This document shows, one piece after another, positions 47,788 to 56,909 of a stretch of 64,000 nt of DNA (positions are counted from its first letter, which is position 1; the number at the start of each line of letters is the position of its first letter). Source of the stretch: Sphingobacteriales bacterium UTBCD1 (GTDB taxonomy: Bacteria; Bacteroidota; Bacteroidia; Chitinophagales; Chitinophagaceae); assembly GCA_002066995.1 (NCBI GenBank), contig MWTC01000003.1, positions 84,706-148,705 on the forward strand, in the 5' to 3' direction. The position numbers and the translations under genes are program-made. Under the pieces are notes generated by a model. That model was not told where the DNA came from. It made no database searches and was given only the letters and a program-made list of their open reading frames with translations.

Positions 47788-48849
47788 TCACCACCCTATA
47801 CGCTCCCCAAATTTTCCCAGGCCAAAATACTCATTCAGCTTCATGTTCAACCCAAACTGGTTGTAGGCTGTATTATTCTGATAAGCCGCTATTGCATAGC
47901 GAACCTGTATTTTCTTCAGCAATAATCCCACTCCCAGGGAAAACCCATTCAAGCCGTTTCCCGAGTTGCCTATATTCAGTTCCTGCCTTCTGAGATAGTT
48001 ATAGCCCACATTCACTTCTACTTTATCGCCAAGGTATACATCCGTGGCAAAAACAAAATGGCGGAATATTTTATCCAGGGAAATCCTGCTGCTGCTCCCG
48101 CCGGGAAAACCATTTTCGTTATTAAAGCCCGTGTCGCTGTACCGGATATCAAACTGGTGTAAATGATGCGCAGTAAAAGAAAACCCGAAAGGAGCATTTT
48201 CCAATCTTTTGGTTAAGCCTAACACCAGATCGAAGGGAAGATCCTGGGCATCAGTGCCGGCGTATCTTTTTAATTGAAATCCCATATTTTTTGCCACAAC
48301 CGATACGGAAAATAAATTGGCCGAATCATTATACAATACACCGGCATCTATGGCTATGCCGTTGGCACGATAAATCCCATAATTGGAGTTTATGAATTTG
48401 AGGGTAGTTCCGTAATTCCACTTCTCCATATATTTTCTTGAAGCGGATACCTGCATCACCCAATCCACAGGCCGCAATGTCCCGAATACATTTCCCGCTG
48501 CATCTGCCTGCTGAATACTGCCGTAATTAAAATAATCCAGGCTCCATAAAAAATTTGTATTGAGTTTTTCATTGTGAAATCCAAATGCCAGGTCATACAC
48601 TTTGATCCCTGCATAAAAATTGTTAAACACTGTATTCATCTGCGTATGCATGGATGATTGAAGCAATGCTGGATTATTTACCGCAAGCCCGATATCATCA
48701 GAGATTTTTGAGACATTCACTCCCCCCATAGCGGTCAGCTGTGGTGACGGGGAAAGTTTCAGGAAATTAAAAACAGTATTTCCGCCAAGAGTCTGTGCAA
48801 CTCCATTAAATGAGCAGATGCAAAAACCTATGATAATCCGTAACCGCAA
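47788..48849 (-). CDS. porQ: Type IX secretion system protein PorQ
   Basis: A 353-residue PorV/PorQ-type outer-membrane beta-barrel of the type IX secretion system. After a Sec signal (MRLRIIIGFCICSFNGVAQ) comes the family start LGGNTVFNFLKLSPSPQLTA and MGGVNVSKISDDIGLAVNNP, then repeated barrel strands (VMQVSASRKYMEKWNYGTTL; FSLGVGLLLKKIQVRYAIA). PorQ works on the secretion of proteins that carry a type IX C-terminal domain. No such cargo domain is evident in the secreted proteins of this window. It follows convergent to the envelope operon, with lon upstream. Confidence 0.9.
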   Translation of the reverse strand: MRLRIIIGFCICSFNGVAQTLGGNTVFNFLKLSPSPQLTAMGGVNVSKISDDIGLAVNNPALLQSSMHTQMNTVFNNFYAGIKVYDLAFGFHNEKLNTNFLWSLDYFNYGSIQQADAAGNVFGTLRPVDWVMQVSASRKYMEKWNYGTTLKFINSNYGIYRANGIAIDAGVLYNDSANLFSVSVVAKNMGFQLKRYAGTDAQDLPFDLVLGLTKRLENAPFGFSFTAHHLHQFDIRYSDTGFNNENGFPGGSSSRISLDKIFRHFVFATDVYLGDKVEVNVGYNYLRRQELNIGNSGNGLNGFSLGVGLLLKKIQVRYAIAAYQNNTAYNQFGLNMKLNEYFGLGKFGERIGW

Positions 48850-48888
48850 AGTGATACGAAAATAGGTTTTTAAAAAATAGAAAAGGAA

Positions 48889-51294
48889 TTAACCTTGCAA
48901 AGCGAGTTCCAGTACCTGGCTCATATTTTTCACGTAATGAAATTTAATCCCCCGGATAAAATCGGATTCAATTTCTGAAATATCTTTTTCATTCTGGGAG
49001 CAGAGAACAATCTCTTTCAATCCTGCCCTCTTTGCCGCAAGCACTTTTTCTTTGATGCCGCCTACCGGCAAAACCTGTCCCCGCAAAGTGATCTCTCCTG
49101 TCATAGCCAGGAACGGTTTCACTTTCTTCTTCGTCAATGCAGAAGCGATCGAGGTCATCATGGTGATGCCTGCACTGGGTCCGTCTTTAGGCACCGCTCC
49201 TTCGGGAACGTGAATATGAATATTCTTTTTTTCAAATAAAGTGGAATCAATATCATATTTCTGTGCATTTGACTGCAGGTAAGTCAATGCAGTGCTGGCA
49301 CTTTCTTTCATTACATTTCCCAGGTTTCCCGTCAGTTTCAAATCGCCTTTGCCATCACTCAGGCTGGTTTCAATAAACAATATATCACCTCCAACATAAG
49401 TCCAGGCAAGGCCAACAGCTACTCCCGCCATATTAGCCGTCTTATAAATTTCATTGCTGTATTTTGGCTTACCGATTATTTTTTCCAGGTCAGCTTCGGT
49501 AATGGCAGGCTTTAATTTACCTTTTATGGCCATCTGCTTAGCCTGGTAGCGCATAATGGAAGCCAACTGCCTGTCCAGTTCCCTGACACCGCTTTCCCTT
49601 GTATAATCCTGTATAATTTTTTCCAGCACTTTGTCACTGATTTTAAAACTGCTGCTTTTCAGCCCGTGTAAATCTTTTTGTTTGGGCACAAGATGTCTTT
49701 TAGCAATTTCAATTTTCTCTTCTACGGCATAGCCGCTGAGTTCAATGATCTCCAAACGGTCTCTTAATGCAGGCTGAATGTTCTGAATACTGTTTGCCGT
49801 AGCAATGAATAATACTTTGCTTAAGTCATATTCCAGCTCAAGATAATTATCATAAAAAGTATGGTTCTGTTCCGGGTCAAGCACTTCCAGCAATGCACTG
49901 CTCGGATCACCGCGGAAATCATTTCCCACTTTATCAATTTCATCAAGGATCATCACCGGGTTCGATGATTTTACTTTGCGGATGGATTGAAGAATCCTTC
50001 CCGGCATGGCGCCGATATAAGTTTTACGATGGCCCCTTATCTCACTTTCATCATGAAGGCCGCCCAAACTGAGCCGGATATATTTTCTGCCGATGGCAGC
50101 GGCAATGCTTCTGCCCAGAGAAGTTTTGCCGATTCCCGGCGGGCCGACAAAACACAGGATCGGGCTTTTCATATCGCCTTTCAATTTCAATACGGCGAGG
50201 TATTCTAAAATCCTCTCTTTGATCTTATGCATACCATAATGGTCGGTATCCAAAGTCTTCTTCGCTTTTTTCAGATCATAATGATCTTCGGTATATTCTT
50301 CCCACGGAAGATCCAGCATCAGGTCAAGGTGATTGTACACTACTGAATAATCAGGAGTGCTGGGGTGCATGCGTTCCAGCTTTTCAATTCCTTTCTGAAA
50401 CATTTCCTTTGCCGCCTGCGGCCATTTTTTAGCCTCGGCTTTTTTCTGCATTTCTTTTATTTCCTGCAGGTTGGAATCACCGCCTAATTCCTCTTTGATG
50501 CTTTTCATCTGCTGCTGCAGGAAATATTCCCGCTGCTGCTTGTCCAGTTCTGCTTTTGTTTTGTTCGTCACTTTATTCTTCAACTCTGCAAACTGCAATT
50601 CCTTTTGAAGCAGCTTCATCAGCAGGTCTGCTCTTTCCCTGATCTGGTCTATCTCCAGCAATTTTTGTTTTTCCTTCAGTTCAACATTCAGGTTACTTGA
50701 AATGAAATGGATCAGGAAAGAAGGGTTTTCGATATTGCGTAAAATAATGGATGCTTCGGTAGGAATATTCGGGGAAAGCTGGATGATCTCTGTTGCGAGA
50801 TCTTTGATAGTAGCGACATAAGCTTCAAAATCGGGGTCTTTCGGCGGCTCGCTTTCTTCCAGCTTTTTAATTTTTGCTTTAAAATATGGTTCTGATTCCA
50901 AAATGGATTCAACCGAAAACCGAGCTTTGCCCTGTATAATAACCGTAGTGCCCCCATCAGGCATTTTAATCTGCTTAACTATTTTGGCAACTGTACCTAC
51001 CTGTTCCAGGTCTTTTATTTCGGGGTCTTCAATGCTGCTGTCTTTTTGTGCAATAACGCCAATCAATTTGTCAGCCTTGTAAGCGTCATTTACAGCCTTA
51101 ATACTTTTATCCCTGCCCACGGTGATCGGCAATACCACACCGGGAAAAAGAACAGTGTTGCGCAAAGGAAGCAAAGCTATTTCCGCAGGGACTTCAATGC
51201 CATTGGGGCTTTCATGATCATTTTCATTCAATGGGATAATCGGCAAAAAATCCATCTCTTCTTCGGGCTTCATCAAAAAATTCTCAAAACTCAT
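48889..51294 (-). CDS. lon: ATP-dependent protease Lon
   Basis: An 801-residue Lon protease that degrades misfolded and regulatory proteins in the cytoplasm. The N-terminal substrate domain opens with ALLPLRNTVLFPGVVLPITV. The AAA+ module has Walker A in CFVGPPGIGKTSLGRSIAAA (about residue 386) and Walker B in NPVMILDEIDKVGNDFRGDP. The Ser-Lys protease has PKDGPSAGITMMTSIAS (Ser near 705) and GGIKEKVLAAKRAGLKE (Lys near 748). The open frame reaches 51498 but the extra residues have no family similarity; ATG at 51294 (MSFENFLMKPEEEM) is the natural start. Upstream 51295-51460 holds no gene. Confidence 0.96.
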   Translation of the reverse strand: MSFENFLMKPEEEMDFLPIIPLNENDHESPNGIEVPAEIALLPLRNTVLFPGVVLPITVGRDKSIKAVNDAYKADKLIGVIAQKDSSIEDPEIKDLEQVGTVAKIVKQIKMPDGGTTVIIQGKARFSVESILESEPYFKAKIKKLEESEPPKDPDFEAYVATIKDLATEIIQLSPNIPTEASIILRNIENPSFLIHFISSNLNVELKEKQKLLEIDQIRERADLLMKLLQKELQFAELKNKVTNKTKAELDKQQREYFLQQQMKSIKEELGGDSNLQEIKEMQKKAEAKKWPQAAKEMFQKGIEKLERMHPSTPDYSVVYNHLDLMLDLPWEEYTEDHYDLKKAKKTLDTDHYGMHKIKERILEYLAVLKLKGDMKSPILCFVGPPGIGKTSLGRSIAAAIGRKYIRLSLGGLHDESEIRGHRKTYIGAMPGRILQSIRKVKSSNPVMILDEIDKVGNDFRGDPSSALLEVLDPEQNHTFYDNYLELEYDLSKVLFIATANSIQNIQPALRDRLEIIELSGYAVEEKIEIAKRHLVPKQKDLHGLKSSSFKISDKVLEKIIQDYTRESGVRELDRQLASIMRYQAKQMAIKGKLKPAITEADLEKIIGKPKYSNEIYKTANMAGVAVGLAWTYVGGDILFIETSLSDGKGDLKLTGNLGNVMKESASTALTYLQSNAQKYDIDSTLFEKKNIHIHVPEGAVPKDGPSAGITMMTSIASALTKKKVKPFLAMTGEITLRGQVLPVGGIKEKVLAAKRAGLKEIVLCSQNEKDISEIESDFIRGIKFHYVKNMSQVLELALQG

Positions 51295-51460
51295 AATAAT
51301 TTCTTCTTTAGACAATCTGTCATTCGCCTGGGGCGAACGGCGAAAATACGAACGGAAAGTATAGTAGTCAAGATTCATGCCTGCCATAGAAAACTGACAG
51401 TAAAGCCAGCTGAATTGCAGCAGTTTATATTTTTCCTCACCCGGCAAATTCAGTACAGCA

Positions 51461-51491
51461 TAAAAAAATCCCCTCCGGGAAAAGAGGGGAT
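51461..51491 (-). terminator. Intrinsic terminator of the outer-membrane barrel gene
   Basis: ATCCCCTC (51468-51475) and GAGGGGAT (51484-51491) form a perfect 8-bp stem with an 8-base loop. On the minus strand it is followed by a run of T residues (complement of 51462-51468). It lies 22 bases after the stop of the barrel gene and ends its transcript before lon. Confidence 0.85.
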
Positions 51492-51513
51492 AAACCAACT
51501 GTAGCTTTTCTTA

Positions 51514-52107
51514 TTATAGAATAGAAAGTCCTAACGAAAGCTGGAAGCCCTGCGATGTCCACTTATCCTGATTGTCTATGTCATTAAGATTTTTGAGGCC
51601 AATAGCATAACGTCCGGTGACACGAAATGATGCAAGTTTCAGTTGCACTCCTCCAAGAATTGAAAGATCTCCGCGGGAAAAAGCATCGCCTCCATTCTGG
51701 AGTAATGTCCTGTTCTGGCTCATCAATACACCGAACTGCGGCCCGGCCTGCAATGATAAAAAGTTACCAATCAGTTTATAATTTATCATTATCGGGATGG
51801 AGAGATAATTCAACCGTACATCTTTCTGGTAGGAAGGATTGAATACATTCTCATAAATATGATTGAAGTTGCTGTCCACGGTTGTAGCATATTGATTAAA
51901 CAAAACCTCAGGCTGCACACTCCATTTGCGCCCCAATCCTATCTCCATGAATCCGCCGAGGCTGTAACCATACTGAAATTTATCATTGAAAGACCGGCCA
52001 TCCATTTTTGTAACATTGGCTCCGCCTTTGATACCTAAATGAAATTGTGCCATGGTAGCTTGTGCCAGCATTAATGCAGTGACAACCAGAAAAGATTTTG
52101 CTTTCAT
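51514..52107 (-). CDS. Outer-membrane beta-barrel protein (PorT-like)
   Basis: A 197-residue barrel of the outer-membrane-protein beta-barrel domain type common in Bacteroidota. It has a Sec signal MKAKSFLVVTALMLAQATMA, then FHLGIKGGANVTKMDGRSF and alternating strands (YGYSLGGFMEIGLGRKWSVQ; LSIPIMINYKLIGNFLSLQA), and closes with SQGFQLSLGLSIL, aromatic-rich as in barrels. The ATG at 52107 is preferred over a weaker frame extension to 52131. Function unknown. It has its own terminator; upstream 52108-52357 holds no gene. Confidence 0.85.
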   Translation of the reverse strand: MKAKSFLVVTALMLAQATMAQFHLGIKGGANVTKMDGRSFNDKFQYGYSLGGFMEIGLGRKWSVQPEVLFNQYATTVDSNFNHIYENVFNPSYQKDVRLNYLSIPIMINYKLIGNFLSLQAGPQFGVLMSQNRTLLQNGGDAFSRGDLSILGGVQLKLASFRVTGRYAIGLKNLNDIDNQDKWTSQGFQLSLGLSIL

Positions 52108-52357
52108 AATTTTTAATTTTTGGATTCTCAAAAAATTTCAAGTATAGTGCCAGAGCAAACCGACCGTTGTTAAATTGTCTTAACTTAAAAAAATCACTTT
52201 CCATAAAAACTGTTGCAGGGGAAATATATTGCCTCTCATTTGCCAAAGTTTTCAAAAAACAAAAAGAAAAGAAGGAGCAGCATTAAACCTGCCCCGGTAT
52301 TCAGTGAAGAAAAATTGTTTCAGGAGATTTTTCATGGAATCATAAATCGGAGTGCCA

Positions 52358-53605
52358 TCAAACTAATTCCAGTACGGTGATCTCAGGAAGTATGCCCACC
52401 CTGCCCGGATAACCGATGAATCCATAACCACGGTTCACATAAAGTTTTTGATTGCCTTCTTCATACAGGCCGGCCCATTGTTTATAGATGTACTGCACGG
52501 GGCTCCATTTCAATCCCGGCATTTCCACTCCGAATTGCATACCATGTGTATGACCGGAAAGCATCAGGTCAATATCCGGGTAAGAAACCCTTACTTCAGC
52601 ATCCCAATGTGAAGGATCATGGCTCATAAGTATCTTGAAAGGAAAATTTTCCAAACCCGAATAGGCTTTTGCCAGGTCACCGTATTTGGGGAATCTTGCC
52701 TTAGCGCTCCAGTTCTCCACGCCAATCAAAGCGATTTTATCAACCCCTTTTTCCAAAATGACATGTTCATTCATTAATAATCTCCATCCAAGATCAGAAT
52801 GGATCTGCTTTAACCGCTCCAGGTTAATCTTTTTTTCTTCCGGATTATCCCAATGTACATAATCGCCGTAATCATGATTGCCGAGTGTGGAGTAAACCCC
52901 CATCGGTGCTTTGATCCTGTTAAAAACATCCATGTAGTCATGCATTTCATCAGCCACATTATTCACAAGATCACCGACAAAGAGAACGATATCGGGTTTT
53001 TCTTTCAGGATTTTCTCCACACCTTTTGCAACCGCTTTCTTGTCGGTAAAACTTCCTGAATGGATGTCTGCAATCTGGAGTATTTTCAAACCCCTGAATG
53101 ATGCAGGCAAATCCGGAAACGACAACCTGATGCGCATTACCTGGTACCGGTATTTGTTTCCGAAGCCATAAATAAAAGTTCCGAATAATCCGCCACCGAA
53201 TGCAAGACCCATCCAGCTCAGAAAGACCGATCTGCTGATTCCTTCACCTTTCTCTGCCCGTTCTGCTTTTGATGAAAGGAATAATTTTTCCACCACCCAT
53301 TGAATGCTTCGCCTGATATCATCAATTAAAAAGAAAAATGATGCAGCCAGTTTTGCCAGGAACAATCCTATAATAATGGCAAAAATGCTTGTCTTTATCA
53401 GTTTGGCCTGGTGTTCAAACTGCAGTCGCGGAAGAATGATCAAAACGATGACCGCAGCAACAGAAACAATCCAGTAAACAGAATAAATAATAAGCCTGGC
53501 TTTGGGGGCGGTTGCATGTGACAGGTTTTTCACTACCTGGAAAACATAAATGTCAATCAGAACCATCAGGCCTATCAATATCCACCAAAAAGGAGAATTA
53601 CGCAT
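52358..53605 (-). CDS. Membrane-anchored metallophosphoesterase
   Basis: A 415-residue protein with four predicted N-terminal helices and a calcineurin-type phosphoesterase domain. Metal residues sit in ILQIADIHSGSFTDKKA (DxH), DIVLFVGDLVNNVADEM, YSTLGNHDYGDYVHW (GNHD) and DLMLSGHTHGMQFGVEMPG (GHTH). YaeI/LpxH-like relatives hydrolyse lipid or nucleotide phosphoesters; here the substrate is unknown. The ATG at 53605 (MRNSPFWWILIGLM) is preferred over TTG at 53632. It is divergent from the MBL-fold gene with about 80 bases between. Confidence 0.9.
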   Translation of the reverse strand: MRNSPFWWILIGLMVLIDIYVFQVVKNLSHATAPKARLIIYSVYWIVSVAAVIVLIILPRLQFEHQAKLIKTSIFAIIIGLFLAKLAASFFFLIDDIRRSIQWVVEKLFLSSKAERAEKGEGISRSVFLSWMGLAFGGGLFGTFIYGFGNKYRYQVMRIRLSFPDLPASFRGLKILQIADIHSGSFTDKKAVAKGVEKILKEKPDIVLFVGDLVNNVADEMHDYMDVFNRIKAPMGVYSTLGNHDYGDYVHWDNPEEKKINLERLKQIHSDLGWRLLMNEHVILEKGVDKIALIGVENWSAKARFPKYGDLAKAYSGLENFPFKILMSHDPSHWDAEVRVSYPDIDLMLSGHTHGMQFGVEMPGLKWSPVQYIYKQWAGLYEEGNQKLYVNRGYGFIGYPGRVGILPEITVLELV

Positions 53606-53661
53606 AGCAGCTTCAAAATTAAAGATCGACAAGGACTCTCATCACTATTTTTATGATGACG

Positions 53662-53669
53662 TAATTTTG
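53662..53669 (+). promoter_or_regulatory. Candidate -7 promoter box for the MBL-fold gene
   Basis: TAATTTTG, a perfect TAnnTTTG match, 17 bases before the ATG at 53687. It would probably also serve parA, which follows 13 bases after the MBL gene. Confidence 0.4.
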
Positions 53670-53686
53670 CTGAAAATTTCTTGACT

Positions 53687-54367
53687 ATGAAACTTACTTA
53701 TTACGGCCAATCCTGCTTTGCAGTGGAAGTGAACGGGAAATCCCTGTTATTTGATCCTTTCATCACGGCAAATGAATTTGCAAAAAATATAAAGATCAGG
53801 GATATTAAAGCAGACTTTATATTATTGTCGCACGGGCATAGCGATCATATAGCAGATTGTATTACTATAGCCCGGGGCACCGGCGCTAAAGTGATTTGCA
53901 TTTTTGAGATTGCTGAATGGCTGAATAAACATGGAATTGCCAATACACATCCCATGAATATCGGTGGTAAATGGGACTTTGGGGATTTTACGGTAAAATG
54001 CGTCGTAGCTCAGCACAGCAGTAACTTACCCGATGGCAGTTATGGCGGAACAGCTATGGGATTCATCATTTACAGTAAAGAAGGGAATTTTTACTATAGT
54101 GGTGATACTGCACTTACACTGGATATGCAACTGATAGCAAAATGGGTAAAACTAAATTTTGCCATCTTACCGATTGGCGACAATTTTACCATGGGCTATA
54201 CTGATGCTATCAGTGCCGCAGAAATGATCAATTGCCGGAATATCGTTGGAGTGCATTATGACACTTTCGGGTTCATAAAAATTGATCATGATAAAGTGAA
54301 AAAAGCTTTTACCGGTGCAGGTTGCACCTTACACCTGGTGGAAATTGGAAAATCAATTACATTATAA
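53687..54367 (+). CDS. Metal-dependent hydrolase, MBL fold (UPF0173 type)
   Basis: A 226-residue metallo-beta-lactamase-fold hydrolase. The start MKLTYYGQSCFAVEVNGKSL is typical of the UPF0173 group; the metal motif HxHxDH appears as LLSHGHSDHIADCI, followed by NFYYSGDTALTLDMQLIAKW (Asp ligand) and NIVGVHYDTFGFIKIDHDKV (late His). Cytoplasmic, substrate unknown. The ATG at 53687 is preferred over TTG at 53681. It lies just upstream of parA in the same direction. Confidence 0.92.
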   Translation: MKLTYYGQSCFAVEVNGKSLLFDPFITANEFAKNIKIRDIKADFILLSHGHSDHIADCITIARGTGAKVICIFEIAEWLNKHGIANTHPMNIGGKWDFGDFTVKCVVAQHSSNLPDGSYGGTAMGFIIYSKEGNFYYSGDTALTLDMQLIAKWVKLNFAILPIGDNFTMGYTDAISAAEMINCRNIVGVHYDTFGFIKIDHDKVKKAFTGAGCTLHLVEIGKSITL

Positions 54368-54380
54368 TAATAAGACAAGA

Positions 54381-55184
54381 ATGGGAAGAATAATCGGAAT
54401 AGCAAATCAAAAAGGAGGGGTCGGAAAAACCACCACTGCCATCAACCTGGCAGCAAGTTTTGCGGTGCTGGAATTTAAAACACTCCTGGTAGATGCAGAT
54501 CCACAGGCTAACAGCACCACAGGTGTTGGCTTTGATCTTCACAATATCACCAACAGCCTGTACAATTGCATGGTGAACGAGGCAAAGGCAAAAGACGTGA
54601 TCCTGAAAAGTGAGATTCCCAACCTTGATCTGATTCCCTCGCATATTGACCTGGTCGGCGCCGAGATAGAAATGATCAACTATCCCAACAGGGAAATGGT
54701 GCTGAAAAATATTCTGCAGGATGTAAAAGACGATTATGATTTCATCATCATTGACTGCTCGCCATCTTTAGGCCTGATCACGGTGAATGCGCTCACCGCA
54801 TCGGACTCAGTTATTGTTCCGGTTCAATGCGAATTCTTTGCGCTGGAAGGGCTGGGAAAATTATTGAACACAATCAAGATCGTTCAAAGCCGCTTGAATA
54901 CATCACTGGAAGTGGAAGGAATCCTGATGACCATGTATGACGGCCGTCTCCGGCTGAGCAACCAGGTAGTAAGCGAAGTAAGAAGGCATTTTGATGAAAT
55001 GGTGTTCAGCACTATCATTCACCGCAATGCAAGGCTGGCAGAAGCCCCAAGCGTAGGCAAACCCGTAGTCTTATACGACGGCAACAGCAAAGGTGCAATG
55101 AATTATCTCAATCTTGCCAAAGAGATACTGCAAAAAAATGATATGACAAAGATCAAGCAGAAGGAGAGAATACTTGAGATATAA
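54381..55184 (+). CDS. parA: Chromosome partitioning ATPase ParA (Soj)
   Basis: A 267-residue ParA/MinD-family ATPase with the deviant Walker A ANQKGGVGKTTTAINLAASF (residues 8-20s), Walker A' DADPQANSTTGVGF and Walker B DFIIIDCSPSLGLITVNAL. It binds DNA in the ATP form and moves ParB-parS complexes during segregation. The ATG at 54381 (MGRIIGIANQKGG) is the family start; a longer frame from 54315 runs inside the MBL gene and is rejected. It is followed by parB after 131 bases. Confidence 0.95.
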   Translation: MGRIIGIANQKGGVGKTTTAINLAASFAVLEFKTLLVDADPQANSTTGVGFDLHNITNSLYNCMVNEAKAKDVILKSEIPNLDLIPSHIDLVGAEIEMINYPNREMVLKNILQDVKDDYDFIIIDCSPSLGLITVNALTASDSVIVPVQCEFFALEGLGKLLNTIKIVQSRLNTSLEVEGILMTMYDGRLRLSNQVVSEVRRHFDEMVFSTIIHRNARLAEAPSVGKPVVLYDGNSKGAMNYLNLAKEILQKNDMTKIKQKERILEI

Positions 55185-55240
55185 GCTTTAAGCTAAAGAC
55201 AAAAAGATTAAAGCTGCAAGCAAAAGGCATAGACATGATG

Positions 55241-55268
55241 CATTCAGTATCCGGCATTCAGCATTTCC
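55241..55268 (+). repeat. Degenerate 7-bp tandem repeat between parA and parB
   Basis: Four heptamers in register: CATTCAG, TATCCGG, CATTCAG, CATTTCC (55241-55268). Upstream in the same gap, AGCTT-T-AAGCT is a palindrome near 55185-55196. I see no parS-like sequence here. Confidence 0.45.
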
Positions 55269-55269
55269 C

Positions 55270-55277
55270 TATTTTTG
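55270..55277 (+). promoter_or_regulatory. Candidate -7 promoter box for parB
   Basis: TATTTTTG, a perfect TAnnTTTG match, 38 bases before the parB ATG and directly after the heptamer repeat. parB may therefore have its own promoter in addition to read-through from parA. Confidence 0.4.
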
Positions 55278-55315
55278 CCGGCACCAGGTAACAAACAGCT
55301 AATTGAAAAACTTTA

Positions 55316-56233
55316 ATGATCAACCCAAAACAAAATAAGGAAGCACTGGGAAAAGGAATCCGCTCACTGCTGCAGAGCATAGATGCAGACCTGAAAACAA
55401 GCAGCGGCGCCTTGAAGTCTGCTGTAGTGGAAAACGCAACCAACATCAGTCGTATTCCCGTAACAGAGATCGAGACAAATCCGCGGCAGCCAAGACATGA
55501 TTTTGATGAACATACATTACAGGAACTTGCGGCCTCAATTAAAATGCATGATGTAATTCAACCCGTCACTGTTTCCAAACTTCCTTCCGGGAAATTTCGA
55601 TTGATCTCCGGGGAACGGCGCTGGCGTGCTGCTAAAATTGCAGGCCTCAACGATATCCCCGCTTATATCCGGCAGGCAAATGATGATCAGTTGCTGGAAC
55701 TGGCACTATTGGAAAACCTGCAGCGGGAGGATCTGAATGCTATGGAAATCTCACTCAGCTACAAGCGCATGATGGACGAATTGAATTATTCCCAGGAGCA
55801 GGTAGCAGAAAGAATGGGAAAAGACAGGAGTACAGTTTCCAATTTCATCCGGTTATTAAAATTACCTCCCGATATACAGATAGCCGTCCGCAGCGGAGAG
55901 CTCAGCATGGGCCATGCCCGGGCACTGATCAACGTGGACACCATTGACAAACAACTGTACATCTACAATGAAATTAAAAGCAGGGGTTTATCCGTAAGGC
56001 AAACTGAAGCACTGGTCCGGAATCTTTATAAGCAGCACGGCGTTGTTAAAAAAATTTCAAAAAGCCAGCTTCCTGCTGCGTTCCGTAAAATTGAAGATAA
56101 ATTAGCATCCCATTTCAGTACCCGGGTAAAGCTGAAGCACAGCAGGAAAGGCGGAGGGCAAATCGTTATTGAATATTACTCACCGGAAGAACTGAACAAA
56201 ATACTCGGGCAAATGGACATTTCTGCCGAATAA
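55316..56233 (+). CDS. parB: Chromosome partitioning protein ParB (Spo0J)
   Basis: A 305-residue ParB. The nuclease-like/CTPase N-terminal domain has ITEIETNPRQPR-type residues (TEIETNPRQPRHDFDEHTLQ) and ISGERRWRAAKIAGL (the GERRxR box). The central helix-turn-helix has LSYKRMMDELNYSQEQVAER and MGKDRSTVSNFIRLLKLP. The C-terminal dimer domain ends in VIEYYSPEELNKILGQM. It binds parS and loads condensin. No parS site was found in the window, so the sites are elsewhere. Confidence 0.95.
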   Translation: MINPKQNKEALGKGIRSLLQSIDADLKTSSGALKSAVVENATNISRIPVTEIETNPRQPRHDFDEHTLQELAASIKMHDVIQPVTVSKLPSGKFRLISGERRWRAAKIAGLNDIPAYIRQANDDQLLELALLENLQREDLNAMEISLSYKRMMDELNYSQEQVAERMGKDRSTVSNFIRLLKLPPDIQIAVRSGELSMGHARALINVDTIDKQLYIYNEIKSRGLSVRQTEALVRNLYKQHGVVKKISKSQLPAAFRKIEDKLASHFSTRVKLKHSRKGGGQIVIEYYSPEELNKILGQMDISAE

Positions 56234-56234
56234 A

Positions 56235-56840
56235 ATGAGAACTCCTTTTTTTTTCTTTATACTGTTGCTTTACTTCCTGCCTGTAAAAAGTTTTGCACAG
56301 ACCGATACCGTAGTTGTAGTCAATACTGTTGATGTTGTAAAAAAAGAAAGAAAGGATTCTGTCACCAAAAAATCTCATACCCCACGGGGAGCCACCATCC
56401 GTTCTGCCATCATTCCGGGCTGGGGACAGGTCTACAATAAAAAATACTGGAAAGTACCGATCGTTTATGGCGCACTGGGTGTATCAGGAGGAATATTCTT
56501 ATACAACCTGAAAAATTACAGGAACACACGTTTTGCATACAAGGTGAAATATAATATGAGGGTAAACGGTACCGACTCGGCTCTTTATGCGCTCATTAAG
56601 CCAGAACTGAAACCATTATCGGAAGAGTCGCTGCGTTTTTACCGAAATCAATTCCGGCAGGACATTGATTATTCTGCCCTTGTCTTTATTTTACTTTGGG
56701 GGCTGAACGTAGTGGATGCTACGGTAGATGCACACTTACGGACTTTCGATGTGAGCCGCGACCTTAGCCTGCAGATAAAAACGGGCTACAGTGAAATGGC
56801 GGGAACCAATGGCCTCAGCCTGGTTTTAAAAATCCGGTAA
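56235..56840 (+). CDS. DUF5683 membrane protein
   Basis: A 201-residue protein with a Sec signal (FFFILLLYFLPVKSFAQ) and the family core PRGATIRSAIIPGWGQVYNK, followed by KYWKVPIVYGALGVSGGIFL and a second helical stretch (YSALVFILLWGLNVVDATVD). DUF5683 is a Bacteroidota family of unknown function usually next to parB, as here (one base after it). A role in the envelope around the time of division is possible, by context only. Confidence 0.88.
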   Translation: MRTPFFFFILLLYFLPVKSFAQTDTVVVVNTVDVVKKERKDSVTKKSHTPRGATIRSAIIPGWGQVYNKKYWKVPIVYGALGVSGGIFLYNLKNYRNTRFAYKVKYNMRVNGTDSALYALIKPELKPLSEESLRFYRNQFRQDIDYSALVFILLWGLNVVDATVDAHLRTFDVSRDLSLQIKTGYSEMAGTNGLSLVLKIR

Positions 56841-56879
56841 TACTTCTTTTTTAAATTCACCAGATTTATTGTTAACGAT

Positions 56880-56887
56880 TACCTTTG
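56880..56887 (+). promoter_or_regulatory. Candidate -7 promoter box for dapB
   Basis: TACCTTTG, a perfect TAnnTTTG match, 22 bases before the dapB ATG. Confidence 0.4.
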
Positions 56888-56909
56888 GATGAAACCTTAA
56901 TCAGTTAAT

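Noticed and set aside
51295..51498. N-terminal extension of Lon
   Set aside because: The 68 extra residues show no family similarity, while MSFENFLMKPEEEM at 51294 is a natural start.
54315..55315. parS site in or near parAB
   Set aside because: I looked for a GTTNCACGTGNAAC-like palindrome and saw none in the window by eye; a computed search would be needed to be sure.
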